Notes: generated by a model from the sequence alone, not told the origin. A stretch of 64,000 nt of DNA from Casuarina equisetifolia (GCA_028551475.1 CM052354.1:32387258-32451257), one strand, 5' to 3'. Shown: positions 37,701 through 49,930, counted from the stretch's first letter. Numbers and translations: made by a program.

Positions 37701-39305
37701 CTCCAAGTGCATTGAATAAATATGATCTCCTTTTGAACTCAGGTTGTCACAAACTCATAATGCAAATATAATACATCTTGCCAAACAAGACTACGAGCTT
37801 AGGCAGTCAATATACAAGAATGAACTGGAGGAACTGACAAGGTATACATATGGTTTGAAATAAAATTAATCAATTAGTGTTATGAAATCTCCATAAGTAA
37901 AAACATGCTTATTATTTCTCCATTTCTTAACCACGGATACGTTGCTTCTTCGAGCTAGGTGGTCCAAAGATTGGGGTCTTAGTAATATGGGATTTGGCCG
38001 TGAGAAAACTACATATTGTTACTTCGCCATTGCGGCCAGCACTTGTTTGCCTTATGACTCCGATATACGCATGATGGTGGCGAAAAGTGCAATAATTATT
38101 ACAGTGGCTGATGATTTCTTTGACGTGGAAGGTTCTTTTATTGAATTGAAGGACCTCACCTTTGCAGTTCAAAGGTAGCTACTTGATTTTACCCAAAATA
38201 TATGCAGCAAAGAACCAAATCATTTTGCCTCTGATTTCATCTCTCGTTGATTACAGATGGGATGCTCAAGGTTTGAGCGGCCATGGTAGGCTTATCTTTG
38301 ATGTCCTTGATAATTTTGTGCGTGAGACTGCAGCAAAGTACCTCCAACGAGAAGGAAGTGACATAACAAATGATCTTCAAAATCTAGTAAGCCAACATTA
38401 AGCTATCAATTTAGTGATCGCCAAATCAAATTTCATCTGTTAAGTACAGGTGCATAATCTCTTCTTTGTTTCCTTTTCTGTTTTCTTTTTTCTGTATACA
38501 GTGGTTTGAAACTTTTGCTTCGTGGCTTGTGGAATCCATGTGGAGTAAAACCGGAATGATGCCATCAATGAATGAGTACCTAGAAACGGGCATGATATCC
38601 ATAGCCACACACACACTTGTTCTTCCAGCTGCATGCTTCTTGAACCCAAGTTTACCAAATTCAGAACTCAGGCCAGCCCAATATGGAAGCATCACCAGAT
38701 CACTCATGATCATCGCTCGTTTACTGAATGACATACAGAGCTACCAGGTGAATTCATCTTTCTTCTTTTTGTTTTAACTCGAATAATCAAGAACATAATC
38801 TCAAGATCTAACAAGAAATATAAAACGACAGAAGGAAAAAGACGGAGGGAAAATAAACTCTACTTTTATCTACTTACAAGACAATCCGAAGGCAAACATT
38901 GAAGACTCAATTGCTTTTTTGAGGCAGTTAATTGATGAAAAGAAGAAACAGTTACTTAAAGAGGTTCTCATGGATGGATCTAGTTATTTTCCAAAACCAT
39001 GCAAGCATCTTCATCTCTCGTGTATGAAAGTATTTCAGATGTTCTTCAACTCCAACAATGGATATGACTCTAACACACAAATTCTTCCAGCCATTGGTAA
39101 AGCATTCTACATTCCTCTTGAAGTTGGAAAGTCGAAGCCTCTGAAGCCTCTACCTCTTCACTTTAGAGAAAAGAAGACAGATCCAAGGATAAGCTGTCAT
39201 TTTAACAGAAGTTTTGGAACTCAATGGGTTTCTAGGCCTGCTTCAAGAGATCATGGACATAGGAGAATGTTTATACCACTCAAAGTTAGATTGTGCTTCT
39301 CCTAA
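34756..39305 (+). CDS. TPS: TPS-e/f terpene synthase, geranyllinalool/linalool synthase-like, intact copy C (12 exons)
   Basis: Class I terpene synthase predicted to ionise a prenyl diphosphate, most likely GGPP to geranyllinalool (precursor of the homoterpene TMTT), in cytosol or ER since no plastid transit peptide is obvious. Exons: 34756-35074, 35411-35600, 35716-35936, 36046-36169, 36330-36445, 36541-36770, 37360-37475, 37743-37841, 37959-38174, 38257-38386, 38502-38747, 38832-39305. All introns are GT/AG and the phases join to one 826-residue frame. SAYDTAW (residues 32-38) is typical of TPS-c/e/f. DDFFD at 523-527 is the first metal-binding motif. The second, N663-D664...S667...E671, is split by intron 11. 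No DxDD class II motif is seen. Length fits the family (about 830-880). ATG 34756 is chosen by homology with copy B; M19 is the next in-frame Met. Linalool or nerolidol synthase activity cannot be excluded. Confidence 0.88.
36929..37216 (+). mobile_element. SINE-like insertion in intron 6 of copy C
   Basis: About 288 bases absent from intron 6 of copy B. It ends in two A runs and is flanked by GTACAACA at 36921-36928 and 37217-37224, an 8-base target duplication. It contains two related stretches (TCAAGGAAGTTACCTC... and TTAAGGAAGTTGCTTCC...). A GGTTCATAGAGCC stretch resembles a Pol III B box but lies late in the element, so tRNA origin is unproven. Confidence 0.6.
37570..37728 (-). mobile_element. 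Retroposon tail insertion in intron 7 of copy C
   Basis: Intron 7 is 267 bases in C but about 99 in B. The extra DNA starts with a T run and GGGCTAAAC, the reverse complement of an A-tailed end resembling the local LINE tails. Both sides carry a TGATCT...AACT stretch that may be a target duplication. Borders are approximate. Confidence 0.5.
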
Positions 39306-39827
39306 GCCATTCCTCCTTATTAGTATTTGCTTCGTTTATTTGGCTCCTAGGATTTCTATACATGAATGAGGATGTTGTGTCGTATGGAAACATAAACCAT
39401 CAAAATGTTGGCATGTAGCTTATGTAGTTTGATTTGCTCTTTTCCATGTCCGCTCTAATTTTCAGAGTAGTGTTCTAGTTAGAAGTCTTCATATCATTCA
39501 AATTTGGGGCTTTTAGTTAAATCTCGTGTGGGCTATACTTATGTGTCTTTACATTGTTTTTCTCCTTTATCCATTTCTTTTTCTAAATGAAGAAGGTAAT
39601 ATCGGTAACAGTGTTGAAAACAGTTTTGTTTCCTTGTAAGATGATCAAACTGAGATTATTTTTATGTTTTTCCATATATAAATATTCTATAAAAGGTTTT
39701 AAGAGAAGCTGCTACACCATATATGTAAAAATCAAACGTCTTCGTACAACATGGAGCACCCATTTGGAACATAGATCATCACCACTTATAATGCTAGAAA
39801 CCAAACTATCGAGTACTAATGTTCCTC

Positions 39828-40067
39828 TGTTTCAAACCAAAAACCAGAGAACATTACAAGAACAAGAACACGGAAATTAGCATTACAAAGGAGACATTGG
39901 ACCCTTTATCACTATTTCCATTGGCTTACAGTAACAATACTGGCAAAACCCTCATTCTTGCTTACCCCACTCTTCTAAACAATACACACGGGCATGGACT
40001 CACTAAATGTGACCCGATCCAACAAAATGCACAAGCCCACAAAAATATACAAAATAATGCCGTGACA
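39828..40067 (-). mobile_element. Small solo LTR (240 bases) downstream of copy C
   Basis: On the minus strand it begins TGTCACGGCATT and ends GGTTTGAAACA. Flanking bases TCCTC (39823-39827) and TCCCC (40068-40072) form a 5-base target duplication with one mismatch. The matching flanks of copies A (near 5810) and B (near 26330) read straight through (GTTCCTCGGCAGTGTAG in A), which gives the empty site. Confidence 0.75.
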
Positions 40068-41909
40068 TCCCCGCAATGTAGGTTTCTATTATTGGTTACA
40101 AGTCCCTTCATTGAGTTAGTTGGGTAGTCCCTTTAGGATTTTTATTTTATTAATAATCTCATTTAATGAATTAAAATCAAGAAACGTTGAATAGGGTATA
40201 TTTTGATCTAATATTCCCTGTCCTCAAAGTGGGGAAAAGAAGACCACCCCACATAAGTTCCCAAAAAAAGATCATAAATATGTGATTCCATAGTTAAATT
40301 TTTCTTCTTAAAAAAGATATTGGAGAATAATCCAAATCGAAAGCAAATTTGCTTCCTTTAAATGATAATGAGTCATAATCCTTCATAGATGAAATAAACA
40401 GGTAAACAAGTCCCCATCCTCATAATCATGATTTGGAATCAAGTTGTCATTGATTGTAGCATTGCCATAGAATGTTTGGCTCCAGTATTACGGACCACCA
40501 CTTCCTCATTAGGGAGTCTTTATTCTAATATCAACAACTAAGACTTGATCCTTGACGAATCTTGTTGTCACCTTTCTTCTCACTTTGGAAATGACCTCTC
40601 CACTTCAAATCTCCAGGCCATTATGAATATCATAAAGCTACTCTATTAGCCAATCATTAGTTTGCTTATTTGACATTACCCTAAATAGCTTTCCCTTGCC
40701 CCCTATTTGATTTACTTTGCGCTTTTTTCTTTTTTGTCACTCTCCATAAGGTTAGATTCTCCTCTATCCTTGTAACTATTGCTCATTTCCTTTTGTATTT
40801 GTTGTCTTGTGAGGACTCTTAATGAGTTAGATAAATTTGGATACATTAATACAATCTCAAGTTAATGTTCAACTACTTAAGTTTCTTCTTCATCCTTCAT
40901 CATTCATCACTTTGCTCTTTTCTTCATTCAGTTGGTTAGTTGTATGAGTTTGCTCTTGATTATCCTTTTCTAACTCATTCAGGATAATAGAAGAACTCCT
41001 AATTGGATACTAATCAAATTTCAACAATGAACTCCTATAACAAAAGAACTCCTTTAAGATTGAAGTTGTTGCTAATTGATTCGTGTTTCATGGTAAATCC
41101 CTTAACAAAGAAAGAAAAGGTAGTGTTGAAGGCAACAATCTCATATTAGAGATATACAATGTTTTGGTATTATTTAAATATAACAAATATCTTTATAACC
41201 AATGAGTTAGATTTTGGGTTGACAATGAGTCTACTTTTAATGCCCTAGAATTGAAGTATCTTATTCCACAATTCAATCTTACTCAATTCTAGTTGAAATT
41301 CCACTGCTTTGCTTTTTGAAATATAAGTTGGTAGACAACATTCTATCCTTGGTAAACTGCAAACGTGATGGAAGAACGCTATTACAGAGGATTGAACTTG
41401 ATCTCTTAAAATTGACCATTAAAAAAGATAGACATTTGAATATATATATATATATAAAATACTAAACTTAAAGCATAATGGAATACAACCACAGCTTTTA
41501 CTAAATAAGGTTGACCATAGAAAATAAAAATCATGGAAGAACATATTTTAAAAGTAAGATGTGAATTTTCGACAATGTCCCAATTTTCAGTTTTTCAATG
41601 GGTTTTCAGGTGGATGACCTTGTGCTACGAAAACAAGTAGATTGACCTCAAAGTTGGGGAGTCGGATCGGTTCTACAAACAAATGGTTTATGGTGCTCCG
41701 GCCCAAGAAATTAAGGGCATATAAACACTTCTTCCGATGTTAGCTATAGGCCATTTATGAATGGGCCCTCGGCCAACTCTCTTCTCCAACTCTGTCTCTC
41801 ATTTTCTTTTTTTTTTTTTGTTTTAAACTTTAAAGTCTTTCCATCCATTTCTTTCCTAGCTAATTCTTCATGGAATACACAAAGCTTGCAGGCTCTCCTT
41901 TCTTTTTCT

Positions 41910-42245
41910 TGTATATTCACTATAATCTCTAACAACACGTTTATTATAACCAAAACGTTCAACAATCATACTCCAGTATTCTAACTAATAATCACTAAAA
42001 GTCTACCTAATGATTTTCTGAATGCCAGCTCATTGCATCAGTGACTATGAAATTGAGGCCCTGTAACTTTGTTTTAATTAAATGTTTTTTGCAAAAAATG
42101 TATCTTTATTATAAGTAATTTTTAATATCACGAACTTTTTTATTAAATATCGTCTACGATATCTTTTCGCACTAGTGGGATGGATTCAACACGTCGGAGT
42201 TTGTAAACCCCATATTCATTGTCCAACAAGTAATCATTAGCTTTC
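41910..42245. repeat. Direct duplication X, copy 1
   Basis: About 335 bases repeated at 44,125-44,460 (ACAATCATACTCCAG, GACTATGAAATT(G/A)AGGCCCT, GTCCAA(C/T)AAGTAATCATTAGCTT). Non-coding by inspection. Confidence 0.85.
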
Positions 42246-43519
42246 CTTTCGTTCTTTTTTGAGAACTAAAATTTAATATATTTCAATGATATTTAAAAGA
42301 TGGTCAGGGGCATTCACCTACGATAAGGCCACATAATATCATATCAAATTAAAAATGATCTCTTTAAGTGTCCAAATATATTGAATGTACAATTTTTAGT
42401 TTTTTTGGGGATATTTTTAACATAATAAAATTTATCACTTAAAGACGTTTTGATGACTTTATGAGTTATGTATTCAAAAATCATATGTTCCTAAAAATTC
42501 TATCATTCCTTTCATTTTAAATGACATAAACAAATGATGTAAACACAAATTTAAGTATATATGTCTTAAAATGTTTCCTTATTGCATGGTGAAGGAACTA
42601 GTTGATCCTTAAATGCCATGATAGGTATAGTGGTATCACATTTAGTAAGATCTCTAGTTGTGTCATAAGTCCAATTGAATATTAATATTTCAATAAAAGA
42701 TGGTCTTGAGATTCATCAACTACTTTGCACAACTAACAACCTTTACTTCTAAATCTCCAAGAGAGTGGAGTTTATCTTTTGGAGCTAGTCAATTTTGTAA
42801 TGCCAACCAAACTATTGTCAAATGTTGAGAGATTTCATATGTAAACCATACAATTTCATACTAGTTAAGTCTAGGCCCCCAAGGAAAGTTAATTTTTCAA
42901 GTTGAGTTAATTCAAAATTTTCCACTTTTAGCTACAAAACAAATATGTTTGTCTTCTTTCATATCATTGGGTTTTGGTATGGAATTGATATTACTTATAA
43001 GTATAAATCATAAGCAAATCCTATTGGTAGGTATTTTTATTTTCAATTGCTTACTATCATAGAAACCTTAGCATTTGTTGGAATTCTAAAAGCTAGAATG
43101 ATTTATTCTCTAATCTTGCTAGCAATATATCTTTTAGGTAGCCAATAATCATCACAAAGAGGAATTGATTATTCTCTATCAATTGTCCACTTCATTCGGC
43201 TTGTAAGTAGGGATTAAACTTTCAAAATTTTCCACCATGTCCAAGAGCTATTCTTCAGCTTTAGACTCCAAAAAGCATGTTGAAATTGGAAATGTGGGAC
43301 CTTGAATCCCACCATTTAGGCATCATAAAGCATGTTGATTTAATTCTCTTAAGATTTCCATCGAAAGCGAGTGTGCATAATCATGTAGGCGCTGAAGATG
43401 AATGGAACATCATTTACCTTCCCTTACAGAAGGTAGACCAAGAGTTCATGACCTAGATGCTTGGTTCATGCACCAATACTCATGCATATTGTGAAGATAT
43501 GTCTAGACAGGACGAATAA

Positions 43520-43930
43520 GCAAAAGGATTAGGAGTTATTATTGGACTACTTTATATTATTTATAATTTACAGTAAAGTTCTCTCTATATAAATAAATTA
43601 TTCTTTAAAATCTAAGTTTCAAAGAAGAAATGATTTTAATAATAATTACCTTATTGAACATAGGGACTTCGACAATATGTCAGGTCCCTATGCTTATAGC
43701 TCGGTATGAGAAACTGATCATAAAAATAATTGTTGCTCTTGGAAAAAATATTCATTTAGGGTATAGATTTGTTAATTGTATGTTCCCTAAAGCAAAACCT
43801 TGACATTCCACGAAAAGCACATGATTTGCATTCTTTTACACCCCAAGTTTTGTAGGGTAGGCAGGAGTTCGATGGACGCGTTAGCTCTTTCCGCTATTTG
43901 CGTATTGAACGATGCACGATCACGACAAAG
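43520..43930. repeat. Direct duplication Y, copy 1
   Basis: About 410-440 bases repeated at 49,490-49,930 (AGGAGTTATTATTGGACTA, AAAGAAGAAATGATTTT, CTCTTTCCGC, GAACGATGCACG). Each contains TATAAATAAAT, which could be a promoter or a chance AT match. Ends next to a CT microsatellite. Confidence 0.85.
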
Positions 43931-43935
43931 ATTTT

Positions 43936-43959
43936 CCTCTCTCTCTCTCTCTCTCTCTC
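43936..43959. repeat. CT dinucleotide microsatellite
   Basis: About 12 CT units immediately after duplication Y copy 1. It is absent from copy 2, so it arose or expanded after the duplication. Confidence 0.92.
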
Positions 43960-44124
43960 GTTTCCTTTTTCAAAAAATAAGAATACAAAAGAAAATACCT
44001 TTCTTCCTTGGCTTGTTTCTGAAGCAATACACAAACCTCTTGTCATGCTGAACGTCGTAGGCCCTCCTTTCTTCTTCTTTGCTCACCTTCTCTCTGTTGC
44101 TCTTTCCTTTTGAAAGAAGATTTC

Positions 44125-44460
44125 CCATTATTATATAATCTTTAACAACACATTTATCATGATCGAAACCTACAATAATCATACTCCAGCATGCTAACAA
44201 AAGATCACTAGAAGTCTATCTAATGATTTTCCGAATGCCAACTCATTGCTTCAAAAAGCGACTATGAAATTAAGGCCCTATAAATTCGTTTCAATCAAAT
44301 CTTTTATTGCAAAAATATATCTTTATTAGAATTCTTTTTAGTATCACGAAGTTCATTATTAAAGCGGTCTATGATGCTTTCTCCTAGTAGCAGAATGGAT
44401 CCAACATACTTGACTTTGTAGACCCCAAATTCGTTGTCCAATAAGTAATCATTAGCTTAT
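44125..44460. repeat. Direct duplication X, copy 2
   Basis: Second copy of duplication X, 2.2 kb from the first. It lies just right of duplication Y copy 1. Confidence 0.85.
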
Positions 44461-44509
44461 TACTTTAAGAAACATTTGACATCTATGTGGCAATAACAAA
44501 ATCCAACGG

Positions 44510-46110
44510 ATTTACTCCTAAGCCAACTCCAAGGGTGTTAGGTATAATGACCAACCAAAAAGGGAGAGTTGAATTGCTTTCATAATTTTTTAGTCTTTAA
44601 AAAATGTTTTTCAATATTTTGAGCTATAACTAAAATATTAATAAAAGAAAATAGTGCATAAAGATAGTTTTTAGTATGGTGGTTCAGCCTTCACACTTAC
44701 GTCTACCCTTTCCTTCCTTCAATTCAATAGATTAAAGTATACTTAATTCAATAGATTGAAGTATATTTTACTCACTACTTAGGAAAAAACATTCATTTAT
44801 ACTTTACAATTCTTTCACCAAAGGATTGCAACACAACTTGGTTACAAATAAAGCTGTTTTAACCTTATACTAAGCAAATCCCTTGAGATGTATAGTTTGT
44901 GGGATATTACTTATCTAGAGGCTCTCTAATCATCACAAATTACAACATGAGTCCTAATCACGAAAACCCCAAATTCTAGTCAACTTGGTTTTTGGATTTA
45001 CAACAAAGGTATGTGCAAAATAATCACAACAATAAGATCAGCACATATGTAGAGTTCAATACAATCAATCTTGCAATATGAGAGAACAACCACTTCACCG
45101 AAGTTTTTCAAAGGAGTTTCAAACTTTGCAAGATTTCCAATCTTTTCTATTTAGATTCTTTGTGAAGAACTTTAAGCACTACCACCAGAGTTTTTAGCTC
45201 ACTAAAACTACACCTTTTTCTCTACTACACTTGAAATATAGCCATTTTGAACTTTTCTAAGGAAAATATGACTTGTTGCCCGTTGGAGAAGACTTTCTAC
45301 GGCTTCTATGCTTAAAATTTCAAACTTAAGAAGACAGAATCGGGACTTGCTTTTTATCTCATGCTCATTCCAAATCTCTTTCTAAAATGATGGAGTTTTG
45401 GTTAGCAATTTTATTTTTGTCAGTCACGTCTTCACAAGTCACTATTCAATTCATGGATTGGAGTTGCGGGTTTTTGCCACATACTTGCTCAAATGTTGAG
45501 ATTATTTAGGAGACTTGTCACATGCATTATGTCATTTTTATTAGTACATAAATCTACAATATCTATGGGAAACTTTAAGATATGAAAATATCCCATTAAT
45601 CAATTAGTGATTTTTAAAAGGAACTTACTAATGGTTTGAGGGGAAAGGGAGTTGTAAATGTAGTATTAACAAAAGGATATAAGCTTGAATTTTAGGAAAC
45701 TCATTGATAGAGTTTTTGCTTACGTTGCTTTAGCCACACAAGACTATTAAAATGATCATACTCCCACATAATTATTTGCATGCTGTTGTCACTTTCAATT
45801 TGGCTAAAGAAGACCAACATCAACTCAAGCATGAAAAGTGTCATTTAGTAGTGGAAGCCACCATCTTGGCTCCGCTAAAAATCCCTTTTAGGGGCTAGAG
45901 AGCTGAACAACTAGTCGAGAGTTTCAAAGCAAACTAATATCGAACAATTTGGGATCACTGTTGCAAATTTGGCCACACTCAAGATTGGTGTTACCAACTA
46001 GTCAAATATCCCACCTACTAGAACTAGAAAGGGAACAATGGACAGCAAAAAGATGAGCCTCAAGGGCACAATGTCACAACCTTAGGTAGAGCATTGAACA
46101 AGAAAATCTT
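44510..46110 (+). mobile_element. Relic of a Copia-like retrotransposon (gag zinc-knuckle trace)
   Basis: Near 45,950-46,012 a frame reads WDHCCKFGHTQDWCYQL then VKYP, a CCHC knuckle of Copia-like gag proteins with its first Cys changed to Trp. The DNA from about 44,510 (GTTAGGTATAATGACCAACC, GGTGGTTCAGCCTTCACAC) resembles LTR/leader DNA of plant elements. There are no intact ends and no other domain. Element borders are guesses. Confidence 0.5.
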
Positions 46111-46779
46111 ATGCAATGTTTCTATTATTAAGTCATCACCAATTGGGTACCTAGGTCATTTCTTTTAGCTAGGTCAGCTAGCTATGGTCCTAGGCCTAGG
46201 TTTAACTAATGTGCAACCATAACTTAACAAATTAACAATTATGCTTGGGGCCTCTATTCATTCAGTGTAATCCATTTGTTGCTTATAGAGTAGGTGCATA
46301 ACCTAATTAAGGATAGTATACATAACCTAACCATGGTGAGAACATTGGAAAGTTCAATGGGATGGTGGCACACGCCATTGCAACATTTTCTAGTATCTTT
46401 GAAAATCAATTTCTTTATGTTGTAGTTACTTTTAACTAGACTTCTATGCATGATCCTAGAGCTATATTTAGAGGTATCTTTCCTCATATTTGTCCCATTA
46501 TTTTTTCACATATTTAGATTTTGAATTCTAAAACTAGTGACTATATAACATGTAAGTTGAGGTGATTATACTCTTACCCATAATTGACATCCCAATATTT
46601 GTCCATTAATTTGCCTAATGGAACTAACACTCATGCTACTCATATTTGCTCCACAAGACTAGTAAGGATATTAGCTAAAATTCAACATTGGTTTAGCATA
46701 TTTTTATCATATGTAGGTAGAATCTAACTTATAAAAGTCTATCATATTCTCAATCAAATTATTAGGCATCTCCTTTCAT

Positions 46780-47863
46780 ACTTCCAAGCAAAATATTGAA
46801 ACAAATGGATCAAATAACAAGGAGATTTCGTTGGTTGGGTTCAGAATTAAAATGCATGTGTAAGGTTGCTTGGAACCAAGTTTGTTTTAATAAAGTTGAA
46901 AGTGGGTTGTGTACTAAAAAAGCTAGGGATTGAAATATAATTGGCTAAAAAAAGCATATATAGAACCTATTTTCACCAAAATCTATATGGTCAATAAGAG
47001 TGAATATTTACCTTATAAAACATTAGTGTTTCAAAATCTAAAAGAACCAAGTAATAACACTTGGAGAAAAATTTTAAAGGTAACGCATGTGACTACTATT
47101 ATAATGAAATGGTTAAATAGGTAATAGGAAATTGGTATCTTTATGGAATGATTTTTAGTTACCAAAAGACCCTATACAACAGAATTAGAGCAAGTTATTC
47201 TTAGCTTTAGAATACCTACAAATGCAAAGGTAACAACAATAATTAAAATTAGAGGATTGAAATTACATATCAATAGGAGATTCTCATGGCATGTACTTAC
47301 AAATAATATGATATATATAAAACATACATATAAACCAAATAATATAATAGATTATAAGCTTGTGTGGACTACTTTAGCTGATGAAAGGTATTTAATTAAT
47401 TTTGCTTGGAAAGTTATTGCTCTATAAGGCTCTAAAGCGAATTAGTATGAAATTGTATTGTTTAAGTTCAAAATTCTTTGTCAATTTGTAGTATTATGGA
47501 CACCTATACGAGATTGGTTAGCAATAAAGAAGAGACTTCAATTCCTTGGAACATCTAGAAATAAGAAGTGTTGCCCATGTTGCACATCAAAGGAGTCTAG
47601 GGACCATATCTTCATAGGATGTTCATACTTTATAGTAATATGGAAAAGTTTAGAGATTATTTTCAACATATCACCATTCTGTTTATCATAGAATACAAGA
47701 ATCACCTAACTTCTTCACATATGAAAGGAAAGAGTTTCAAGGCAAGTATTATTAAAATTTTATTTTCCTCATTTGTTTGTGTTATCTAGAAAGAAATGAA
47801 TGATAGAACTTTTAGATATATTGCTAATTATGAAAATACTACTTTTGAAGCTATAACATGCTT
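46780..47863 (+). mobile_element. Decayed LINE 3' half
   Basis: Fragments of reverse-transcriptase 3' region (RRFRWLGSELKCMCKVAW-like near 46,830, KKAYIEPIF near 46,945) followed by a zinc-finger block CCPCCTSKESRDHIF then IGC at about 47,570-47,620. Many stops. The right end meets another LINE on the opposite strand. Confidence 0.7.
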
Positions 47864-48510
47864 TTTTTTGGGTGAAATGTCAAGAATTATATATCATTAT
47901 AAAGAATTACAAGATTGTTCAGTTACATCATCGTTATTTAATCTTAAACACTGCATTTGACAAATTTCAAAGCTATTGTAAGAATTTATTACAAGTTATA
48001 GGCTTTACTCCTATGATAAATGAAACCTTCCCTCTCACGTCCTTCTTGATTTTAGCAATATTGATTGAACTGTCTAGACTTTTATCACTAAATCTTCTTC
48101 TATTTCTTTTTCTCCAAATGTGATACAATACAATCTTAAAAAGATATACTAAGTATGGTTGCTGCAAAACTCTTACTCTTGATAGCCTTAATCATCCAAC
48201 ATATTTCAACTCTCCAATGTTCAACTCTTCAAGTTGATCCATTCATACTTAACAGAGCCTTATATATGTAATTTGTGAACCTACATTCAAAAAATAAATG
48301 TTCTTGTGATTCTTCTCCTTATTGGCAAAGGTTGTATTGTAAGTTCACTAAGTTATTCCATACAACCATATGATCTGTTATTGATAGTTTACCTTTCAAA
48401 ATGATCCAACAGATAAAATTATACTTTGGTACTCCTTCTTTCTATACAAGTCTTGCCTATTCAATATTGTCTCTGCTCTCTCTTAGTCCTACATAACTTT
48501 TTAATTTGCT
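47864..48510 (-). mobile_element. 5'-truncated LINE on the minus strand
   Basis: Starts with a T run and GGGTGAAATGTCAAG, the reverse complement of the A-tailed end of the LINE at 16.2-17.4 kb. The minus-strand frame 47,973-48,167 reads FKIVLYHIWRKRNRRRFSDK, the same family. Similarity stops near 48,500, equal to about 16,795 in that element. Confidence 0.8.
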
Positions 48511-48519
48511 TATTAGATA

Positions 48520-49489
48520 GAGATTTTTTAATGCAAGGAAAAGACCTAAAATAGTTGAAAATATGTACATTTAGCATGTTGGATGTTTGGAAGACCACAT
48601 ATAGTATCATATCAAGTAAAAAATAGTCTTATCATGTACCATCACTTCATACTTATATAAGCCATTTACTAATAAAGAAAAACATAAAATGACCTACCTA
48701 GACACTTCACACGACACATGTTTTATTTCTCCACATTTTCATTTCAACATTGTTTCCATTATACCAGCCAACTAAAAAAAGAATAAAATAATTAGAACAT
48801 ATACAATAAGATGCTAGCGGAAGTAGGATTGGATCTTGGAATAGGTTTGGAATATAATATATGTTCTTTTATTTGGGATGGGTTTGGAATGTTGTGGCCT
48901 AACAAGTAACAATGCATTGTGCCTATATTGGTTTGGAATATAATATATATTCTATTATTTTGAATATATTTTGGCTAATACAAGAAACATTAGCATGCAT
49001 CACACCATTTATCTTGGGAGCATAAGATTTGTGAAAATAGATATGATATTGACGATCAAGACATACAAATAAAGCAATTATGTTTCCATTGAATGTATAA
49101 AAACATAAAACCACATATACTTTGTTTTGCCGCATAACTTCCTTATTTTTTACATAAGATAGGCTTAAATTTGAGGATTTAAAATATTTGTCTAGGCTTG
49201 CCCGCAATTGTAGACTACAATATGGGCAATTTTCCAATAGGTTACCAAAGGGATACACATAATTTTTTCCACACTTATGAATCTAGATTAGAGAGTGAGT
49301 GGAAACCAGTGCCGATATCAATAGGCCTTCAAATACTTGTCTTTCGCTGATAGGGGATAGCAGATTAACTCAATCCTAATGCCTTCCAAAGCCTCGTGTC
49401 GTCTATTTTATCCTAACGCTTGGGATCGTGTAGCAATAGTCACACATATTGAGAATATCTGTCTTGAAAGGACCTATCAATTTGTTCTA
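48520..49489. other. No gene seen
   Basis: AT-rich. The minus-strand 111-residue frame near 48,923-49,258 has biased composition, no recognisable domain and no splice context. I do not call it. Confidence 0.5.
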
Positions 49490-49930
49490 AAAGGAGTAGG
49501 AGTTATTATTGGACTATTTTATACTATTTACAATTAACAGTAAAATCCTCTATAAATAAATAAATTCTTCCTTACAACCTAGTTTCAAAGAAGAAATGAT
49601 TTTTTGTAATAATTACCTTGTTGAACATACGGACTCTGAGGGTATGTGAGGTCCCTGTGCTTATAGTTCGGTATGGGCAATTGAGCATAACAAGAAGCGT
49701 TGCTCTCGGAAAAACAATATTCATTTAGGTTATAGAGTTTTTAAATGTGTGTTCGCCACAGCAAAAGCATTAACATCATTACTGCACTTTCGATGAAAAG
49801 CACGTGGATTTGCATCTTCATTCACCCCGAGTGTTGTGAGGTTGAGATGGTTGTGGCAGGAGTTGGATGAACGCTTGACTCTTTCCGCGTATGGCGCATT
49901 GAACGATGCACGTACAATCACGATGAAGCG
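49490..49930. repeat. Direct duplication Y, copy 2
   Basis: Second copy of duplication Y, 6 kb from the first and about 0.5 kb beyond the 3' end of the carboxypeptidase gene. No conserved frame between the copies. Confidence 0.85.

Larger units (their letters stand above)
39560..43300. repeat. Block S, copy 3 (3' flank of copy C)
   Basis: Matches S1 from AGAAGGTAATATCGGTAACA and again at 42,360-43,250 (ACTAGTTAAGTCTAGGC... against 6,800-6,850). It is interrupted by the 240-base solo LTR and by unmatched DNA at about 40,140-41,050 and 41,700-42,250. No gene seen. Confidence 0.6.
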
